From the NCBI GenBank assembly GCA_964390645.1, contig CAYMLL010000031.1, positions 1 to 37,251 of the forward strand: a DNA stretch of 37,251 bases, written 5' to 3'. Positions 32,260-37,251 of the stretch are shown here, piece after piece. Position 1 is the stretch's first letter; each line of letters begins with the position of its first letter. The position numbers were made by a program, and so were the translations under genes. The DNA is from CAYMLL01 sp964390645. Its GTDB lineage: Bacteria > Planctomycetota > UBA8108. The notes below the pieces were generated by a model. It was not told the DNA's origin. It did no database searches and saw nothing but the letters and a program-made list of their open reading frames with translations.

Positions 32260-33614
32260 TCACTTCTCGCTGCTCAGAGGAACCCTCCGGTACAGCCGCG
32301 ACTTGTCCCGCTCGTAGTAGACCTTGCCGTTGATCACGGCCTCGAGCACGAACGAGCGATAGTCGAGAGGGTGGCCGCTGAGGATCAGGATGTCCGCGTC
32401 CTTGCCCGCCTCGAGACTACCGACCCGGTCGTCGATGCCGAGGACCTTCGCGGGAGTCAGCGTGATCGCCTCGAGCGCCTCGTCCTCGGACATACCGCCG
32501 CGGACGGCGAAGGCCGCGTCCATCGCGAGTGTCGAGAGGTCACGACCGGCGAGCCCGCCGAGATCGATACCCCTCTTGTAGGGAAGAACGGCGACGGTCA
32601 CTCCCGCCTTCGCGAACGCGGCCGGCCGACGCACGGGCGCCATGTCGCCTTTCTCCAGCACCTTGCCGCCAGTCGAGAAGTCGAAGTCACGACCGCGCGA
32701 CTTGACGAGAACCGGGATCCCCCGGGAGACGATCTCGGTCGCGATCTCCCATGCGTCGTCGGGTTGCGAGAGAACGACGTCGAAGCCGTACTCCTCGCTC
32801 AACGAGAGCAACTTCCGCACCTCCTGGTTGTTGCGCGGGGAGAACACGGTCGGGTTCTCGTTCTCCAGAATGCGGACGTAGATCGCGAGCTCTCGTGCCA
32901 TCCGCGGCGGCTTCGCCTTCTTCGCCTTCGCCTCGTCCCGCTGCTTGATGTACTCCTTCGCGCGCCGGAATCGATCGCGGAGGTTGTAGTAGTTGAGAAC
33001 GAGCTGACGGCTCGGAAGCGAGAAGTAGGTCAGCGCCGGCTCCCGCACGAGCATGCCCGCGAGATCGCCATGAGTGAGCTTGATGATCGCCGAGTTGCTG
33101 CCGGATGAGATCGCCCCCTCGCTGCCGAAGAAGCCGCTGAAGCGCTGATCGATGACCTGGGCCGTCGTCACTCCGTTCGCGAGAGCGATCCGCAGCGTGA
33201 GCGAGAACGGGTCGAGGCTGTTCTTCAGATTCCCCTGCGTACGACCGACACCGATGCCACTCGAGGCGACCCCCCCCCAACCCCGGGCGCCCGCCCACCC
33301 CCGTCCCCNNNNNNNNNNCGGACCTTTGCTCCCTCGGGCACCTCGATCTCGCTACCGACCGCGGTGATCTTGCCATCGGTCCAGACGACCGTTCCACGAC
33401 GGATCATCGAGCGGCCCACCGGCAGCACTGTGGCGTCAACGATCGCGCTGACGACGGACTTCTCCTCCGCGTCGGTCGCCGTCTCGCCGGCGTCCGCGAC
33501 GGGCTCTGACTCCGGAGCCGCTGCGAGAGCCGGTGGAACCGAACGCGGCTGAGCGACTGTCAGCACGGCGACGGCGAGGACGACGGCGCGAAGGTCGCGG
33601 ATCCGCTTGTTCAT
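32260..33614 (-). CDS. secreted amidohydrolase-family protein, split by the scaffold gap
   Basis: The N-terminal part (33614-33319) has a signal peptide (AVVLAVAVLTVAQPRSVPPA) and the opening strands of a composite amidohydrolase domain (DATVLPVGRSMIRRGTVVW). The C-terminal part resumes in VASSGIGVGRTQGNLKNSLD and runs to TAG-free frame end TGA at 32260, including GITTAQVIDQRF, LTPAKVLGIDDRVGSLEAGK and the terminal strand VLEAVINGKVYYERDK. The two halves are out of frame by the arbitrary ten N, so the true join is unknown and the expected PGxxDxHxH segment is lost in the gap and in the degenerate G-rich edge (33268-33308 on the plus strand). The remaining sequence lacks the later His ligands (NPTVFSPRNN where a His is expected). 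It is the last gene of the four-gene operon and its ATG overlaps the previous stop (ATGA). Confidence 0.8.
33309..33318. other. assembly gap (10 N)
   Basis: Ten N of placeholder length interrupt an amidohydrolase gene. The 40 bases to the left are runs of C with CCCGGGCGCC-type sequence that encode nonsense (GWAGARGWGG) where the conserved metal-binding motif should be. Confidence 0.98.
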
Positions 33615-35011
33615 CGCACGGCCTCCCCGGAGATCTCGCCGGACTCAGGATCGTCGTGAAACACCCGCCTCCCGGACACGTAGACCGAGACGAGTCGCGC
33701 GTTGCCGGCCAGAGGGTCGCTGTCGTAGACCGCGAAGTCGGCCCGCGATCCCTTCGTTAGCACGCCGATCTCACCCTCGAGTCCCAGGAGGCGTGCAGGC
33801 ACCGTCGTCACGCCACGAAGCGCCTCTCGCGGAAGCACGCCGGACTTGACCATGGCCGCGAGGTGAAAGAACACGTCGCGATGACCGTCGACCGAGTCCT
33901 CGACCGGAACGAACGCGACGTCGAATCCCCTCTCGAGAAAGAGGCGCGCGGTGTTGACCCAGATGCTCGTCTCCCACCAGATGCCCATGCGAGGCTCGAC
34001 GATGACCGCCCGGATCCGCTTGCGGTGCTCGACGAGGCGGTCGACGATCTCCGGTGGCTGTGGACCGGTGACGAGCACGAACTCCAGCCGGATGGGCAGC
34101 GAGTCGAGAAACGTGAACAGATGCTCGAGATCCGCGGGACTCGTGCAACGAAGGAAGGCCCTTCTCTTGCCTTTGAACACCTCGACGAGGGGGTCCGGAG
34201 TCTTCGGCTTCGCCGGTGCTCCGGGCTTCGCGGAGGACCCACTGCGGCCGGGAGCTGGTCGGGGCTTCGGCTCCGGCTCGGGCGGCTTCTTCTTCGCCTC
34301 CTCGGCCTTCTTCTTCGCCTCCTCGGCCTTCTTCTTCGCCTCCTCGGCGGCCTTCTTCTTCTCCTCGCGCTCCTTGACGATGTCGTCGACCGCCTTCTTC
34401 AGGTACTTGACACCACCGTCGTACCATGCCTTGCCGGCCGCATACCCCAGCAGGACGTACGAGGACTCGGCGAGGACGAGCTCCTTCACCTCCTTCTCCT
34501 CACCGAGCGCCGGGCGGATCACCGAAGCCTGCCCCGCGATCATCCCGGTCCCCCGATTGGGTACGATCGCGAACGACGTGTAGCCCGTGCGGCCGACGCG
34601 TCGGAGCACCGGACTCTCCAGAGCGAGCCCGACGTGTCCCTGGAGTCGTCGACCGTCGGTCGGACTGCCGTTCGATTGAGACGCTCGCCCGGCGCCGCGC
34701 CCCTGGGTGATGGCGCTGAGAGGATTGACCAGCCCGGGGACGATCACGACGTCGCCGAGGTCGGTGAGCTCGGCGCCCTCGGGAAGCTTCTCGCCGTCCT
34801 TCAGAACACTCTCGACCTCTCCTTCCCGGACAATCACGATGCCCGGCGCGATGTCGTGGGCGTCCGGCATGACCACGCGTGCCGCCTTGTACGCAGCCAC
34901 CACGCCCGCTGCGGCGTCCGCCTCGAGAGGCTCCACGGCGTCGACCGGAACAACCGGCCCCAGCGCGACAAGGAGCGCGACGAGTCGTGATGCGTTTCGG
35001 CGACTGATCAT
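33611..35011 (-). CDS. secreted amidohydrolase-like protein with lost metal site
   Basis: This encodes 466 residues: a signal peptide (RLVALLVALGPVVPVDA), the N-terminal strand domain of amidohydrolases (VVMPDAHDIAPGIVIVREG), a divergent barrel and the C-terminal closing part (VTTVPARLLGLEGEIGVLTK, RADFAVYDSDPLAGNAR). Where its neighbour has PGFVELHSHIGG this protein has VPGLVNPLSA (residues 91-100), so both first-strand His ligands are missing. The later His and Asp ligands are not recognisable either. A Lys/Glu/Ala heptad array (KKKAEEA x3) and a Pro-rich linker interrupt the barrel at ~220-260. It is probably a pseudoenzyme or a subunit of a complex with the canonical paralogue encoded 35 bases upstream. 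Stop and next start overlap (ATGA). Confidence 0.85.
   Translation of the reverse strand: MISRRNASRLVALLVALGPVVPVDAVEPLEADAAAGVVAAYKAARVVMPDAHDIAPGIVIVREGEVESVLKDGEKLPEGAELTDLGDVVIVPGLVNPLSAITQGRGAGRASQSNGSPTDGRRLQGHVGLALESPVLRRVGRTGYTSFAIVPNRGTGMIAGQASVIRPALGEEKEVKELVLAESSYVLLGYAAGKAWYDGGVKYLKKAVDDIVKEREEKKKAAEEAKKKAEEAKKKAEEAKKKPPEPEPKPRPAPGRSGSSAKPGAPAKPKTPDPLVEVFKGKRRAFLRCTSPADLEHLFTFLDSLPIRLEFVLVTGPQPPEIVDRLVEHRKRIRAVIVEPRMGIWWETSIWVNTARLFLERGFDVAFVPVEDSVDGHRDVFFHLAAMVKSGVLPREALRGVTTVPARLLGLEGEIGVLTKGSRADFAVYDSDPLAGNARLVSVYVSGRRVFHDDPESGEISGEAVR
34287..34349 (-). repeat. three 21-bp tandem repeats coding KKKAEEA heptads
   Basis: Units at 34287-34307, 34308-34328 and 34329-34349 are identical except for the last base of the third. 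They encode a seven-residue Lys/Ala/Glu helix repeat inside the amidohydrolase-like gene. Repeat number could vary among strains or be miscounted by short reads. Confidence 0.85.
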
Positions 35012-35046
35012 TCGAACATCCCGGGAATCCGGACGCCGCAGGCGAC

Positions 35047-36300
35047 TCAGAACCGCTGGGCCTCCTTGCGTATATCGTAAATGAAGCGGCCGTTGATCAT
35101 CGTCGCGATGACCTTGCTGCGCGGATCGAGCGGCGAGCCGCTCCAGAGGACGATGTCGGCGTCCTTGCCGCTCTCGAGGCTGCCGACGCGATCCTGGATG
35201 CCGAGCGCTCGCGCGGCGTGGATCGTTATGCCCCGCAGGGCCACGTCATCACGGAGACCGAGCCGCACGGCCATCGTCGCCTGGTAGATGAGCTCCTCGG
35301 CGGGGATCACCGGCGCGTCGGTGTTGACGCCGACGTCCTTGACGCCGCCCTTGTACCACTCGTAAGCGAGTCCGCGGAATCCTCCCTTGCGGTAGTCGAA
35401 TCGAAACTCGCGTGGACCGTTCATCACCTGGATGCCCCGCCTGGCTACCTCGGGGGCCATCTCGAAGCCGTCGAACGTGCCGTGGTCGATGATCACCCAG
35501 AGCTTCATCTCGTCGTGCAGGATGCGCACCGTCGAGTGGATCAGCTGGTAACCCTGCGTATGGACGACGACGGGATACTTCCTGTGAAAGAGCCCGCGAA
35601 AGAGCTCGAGACGCGGGTTCTTCGACGGCGGGCCCGGACGCTTGCCGGCCTCGTAGGCGTCCCACGCATCGGTGTACCTCTTGCCTTCCCGGAGCTGGTT
35701 GCGAATCAGGAAGTTCATGCCGATCGGCGTGCGGCCGACATCTCCGCTGCGACGCTCGGGATTACCGCCCTGCGCGATCTTCAGTGCACCCGGAAAGCGA
35801 ATGACCATCTCCTCCACTGTCTTTCCGGCCGTCTTCATCAGCGTACCGAAGCCGCCCATGTTCGTGCCGCTTCCGGGGATGAAGAGGATCGTCGTGACGC
35901 CGCCGGCCTGAGCGCGTTTCAGCAGGGCGTTCCCCGGCACGATGTTGTCCAGCGTCCGGAAAGCCGGATTCGGCGGATAGACCATGTCGTTGAGGTCCGT
36001 GCCGCCGATGTGGGAGTGCAGCTCGACGAAACCGGGCACGACCCACTGGCCTCTCGCATCGACGACCTCGTAACCGTCGGGAGGCGTCCAGTCGGCACCT
36101 GGCCGATCGATGACCTTCTCGATCTTCCCGGCGCTGACGAGCACGACACCGCCGTCGTGGACGCCACCGGTGACGGTGAAGACCTTGCCGCGCGTGATCG
36201 CGAAGCTGGAGCGATCGGTGTTCGAAACCTCCGCCGGCTGCGCGCTGACGCGCGAGGCAAGGAGCCCGATGAGCAGAGTCGGCAACGCCAGTCTCTTCAA
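35047..36300 (-). CDS. secreted amidohydrolase with intact metal-binding site
   Basis: This 417-residue enzyme has a signal peptide (RLALPTLLIGLLASRVSA). It is the only member of the cluster that keeps the expected ligands of a metal-dependent amidohydrolase: H95 and H97 in ELHSHIGG, H247 in VVVHTQG, H273 in IIDHGTFDG and D328 in VNTDAPV. K174 in ALKIAQGGNP may be a bridging Lys. The closing strand SKVIATMINGRFIYDIR is complete. The start is TTG 36300, supported by GAGGAG at 36308-36313 and by the 4-base distance to the previous stop. The family hydrolyses C-N bonds (imidazolonepropionase/dipeptidase-like). Export points to extracellular peptide or amide breakdown, perhaps prolidase-like. The exact substrate is unknown. 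Confidence 0.9.
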   Translation of the reverse strand: MKRLALPTLLIGLLASRVSAQPAEVSNTDRSSFAITRGKVFTVTGGVHDGGVVLVSAGKIEKVIDRPGADWTPPDGYEVVDARGQWVVPGFVELHSHIGGTDLNDMVYPPNPAFRTLDNIVPGNALLKRAQAGGVTTILFIPGSGTNMGGFGTLMKTAGKTVEEMVIRFPGALKIAQGGNPERRSGDVGRTPIGMNFLIRNQLREGKRYTDAWDAYEAGKRPGPPSKNPRLELFRGLFHRKYPVVVHTQGYQLIHSTVRILHDEMKLWVIIDHGTFDGFEMAPEVARRGIQVMNGPREFRFDYRKGGFRGLAYEWYKGGVKDVGVNTDAPVIPAEELIYQATMAVRLGLRDDVALRGITIHAARALGIQDRVGSLESGKDADIVLWSGSPLDPRSKVIATMINGRFIYDIRKEAQRF

Positions 36301-36304
36301 GTTC

Positions 36305-37251
36305 TCACTCCTCTACCTGCTTCGCGAGCTCATCGACACCATGCACGAGACGACCGTCGACGATGACTCCGAGGACCCGCGACGTCACGGCGAAGGGCTC
36401 GCCGGAGAGGATGACGAGGTCGGCGTCCTTGCCCTTCTCGATCGAGCCGACTCGGTCCGCGACGCCGAGCTGCTTCGCCGGGGTCGACGTCATCGCCCGC
36501 AGAGCCTGATCAGCGTTCCAGCCTTCGCGCACCGCGTAAGCGATCTGCAGCGGCAAGAGACGCGCACCGGTGGCCACGCGCGATCGCAGCCCGATCGACA
36601 CCCCCGCCGAGGTGAACTCCCGCGGCCAGTTGACCGTCTTGTGGTCCTGCTCGACGATGAACGGCGCCGAGAGGAACACTCCTTCGGTGCGATTGCGAAT
36701 AACGTCGAGAGCCTTCGCAAGATCCTTCTCCCTGCTGATCGACGCGAGCCCCGCGACGAGTACGCGAGCCCCGTACTGATCGCCGAGGAGCTTGACGGTG
36801 CCCGTCAGGCTGGAAAGGTTCGACACCTCCACGAGGGCCGGGACCTCCTTGTCGAAGACGGCGCGGAACGGAGCGTAGGCGTCGTTCTCCTTGGGTGGAT
36901 CGTCCGCAAACTCGGCGCCCTTCTTCTTCGCCTCGTCGCGCTTCGCCTCCCACTTCTTCCACGAGTCGTGGTACGCCTTGGCGCTCTTCAGCGTGCGGCT
37001 CGATACCCCGCCGAAGTGCAGCGCGGCAAAGGGCTCGATCACCGCCCGATCCGGGTCCGCAGCCCCGAGCTTGAGAACGGAGACCTGACCGGAAACGTCA
37101 CGGCCCGGAGGCGGAGTGATGACCGCCGTCGTGATACCTGCACGAATCAGCACGCTCAGAGAAGGATCCTGCGGATCGATCGAGTCAACGAGCCGCAGCG
37201 ATGCGCTCGAGGTCGCTCCCGAGCTACCCGCACGCGCGCCGTGACCCGGCC
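36305..37251 (-). CDS. amidohydrolase-family protein, partial (5' end beyond the window)
   Basis: The frame is open to the window edge; 315 codons are visible. The sequence enters in RLVDSIDPQDPSLSVLIRAG and continues GITTAVITPPPGRDVSGQ, the usual post-metal-site part of amidohydrolases. A charged helical insert (SWKKWEAKRDEAKKKGAEF) follows, then the closing region STPAKQLGVADRVGSIEKGK, ADLVILSGEPFAVTSRVLGV and IVDGRLVHG. Where the active paralogue has VVVHTQG and IIDHG, this one has ALVEVSN and VAGLA, so the second-half His ligands are absent. The first-half HxH lies outside the window. It is the first visible gene of the operon, with only 4 bases to the next start. Its role is probably structural or regulatory rather than catalytic, by inference. 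Confidence 0.85.
   Translation of the reverse strand, partial: PGHGARAGSSGATSSASLRLVDSIDPQDPSLSVLIRAGITTAVITPPPGRDVSGQVSVLKLGAADPDRAVIEPFAALHFGGVSSRTLKSAKAYHDSWKKWEAKRDEAKKKGAEFADDPPKENDAYAPFRAVFDKEVPALVEVSNLSSLTGTVKLLGDQYGARVLVAGLASISREKDLAKALDVIRNRTEGVFLSAPFIVEQDHKTVNWPREFTSAGVSIGLRSRVATGARLLPLQIAYAVREGWNADQALRAMTSTPAKQLGVADRVGSIEKGKDADLVILSGEPFAVTSRVLGVIVDGRLVHGVDELAKQVEE

Noticed and set aside
1..37251. CRISPR arrays, insertion sequences, tRNA or rRNA genes
   Set aside because: None seen: no regularly spaced repeats, transposase motifs, terminal inverted repeats or tRNA-like cloverleafs were recognised by eye.

Overview
This is a GC-rich bacterial scaffold of about 37 kb with one run of ten N at 33309-33318. 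Its gene set points to the Planctomycetota or a close relative. Secreted proteins end in dockerin-like EF-hand pairs with a Cys-rich tail. There are two PQQ-type beta-propeller proteins, ECF-type sigma factors, a zinc-finger/vWA protein of the YfbK type, a MoxR-DUF58-transglutaminase operon and a run of secreted amidohydrolases. The assignment rests on gene content only; the window holds no rRNA, tRNA or ribosomal protein gene. The first ~600 bases are visibly less GC-rich than the rest, and position ~750 is a chimeric joint inside an aldehyde dehydrogenase gene, so the left end may not belong to the same chromosome.

Layout. 224-454 (-) is a small ribbon-helix-helix-like protein. 598-2154 (+) is an aldehyde dehydrogenase whose first ~50 residues look like the start of a BcrA/BadF-type ATPase. 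2183-3529 (-) is an APC-family amino acid permease. 3734-7273 (+) is an ECF sigma factor followed by a membrane protein that joins an anti-sigma zinc finger to a large vWA domain. 7687-12379 (-) holds two dockerin-tailed secreted proteins: a DNRLRE-type protein and a matrixin-like zinc metalloprotease. Divergent from these, 12674-17992 (+) encodes a 1772-residue exported protein with PQQ repeats, a jelly-roll module, a methyltransferase-like Rossmann domain, more PQQ repeats and a LamG-like domain.

18156-19148 (+) is the most interesting locus. It is a secreted protein of unknown family interrupted by one in-frame TGA at 18879-18881. The reading frame stays clearly coding for 89 codons after it, and a 40-nt two-part hairpin begins two bases after the TGA. 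It has the geometry of a bacterial SECIS element, so this may be an undescribed selenoprotein; a TGG-to-TGA nonsense change or base error is the main alternative.

19314-24700 (-) contains a second PQQ-propeller protein and a 1233-residue surface protein with four alternating SdrD-B-like and beta-sandwich-like units and a dockerin tail. 24934-25658 (-) is a sigma factor broken by a 74-bp-offset imperfect duplication. A gene-free stretch of about 900 bp follows. 26563-31464 (+) is the MoxR/DUF58/transglutaminase operon, followed by a GNAT acetyltransferase. 32260-37251 (-) is a tightly packed operon of four secreted amidohydrolase-family proteins; only one of them keeps the full set of expected metal ligands.

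Assembly quality matters here. Three places carry G-rich degenerate sequence of the same style: 5262-5345, the second copy of the sigma-factor duplication, and the edge of the N gap. Each should be checked against reads before any biological reading.
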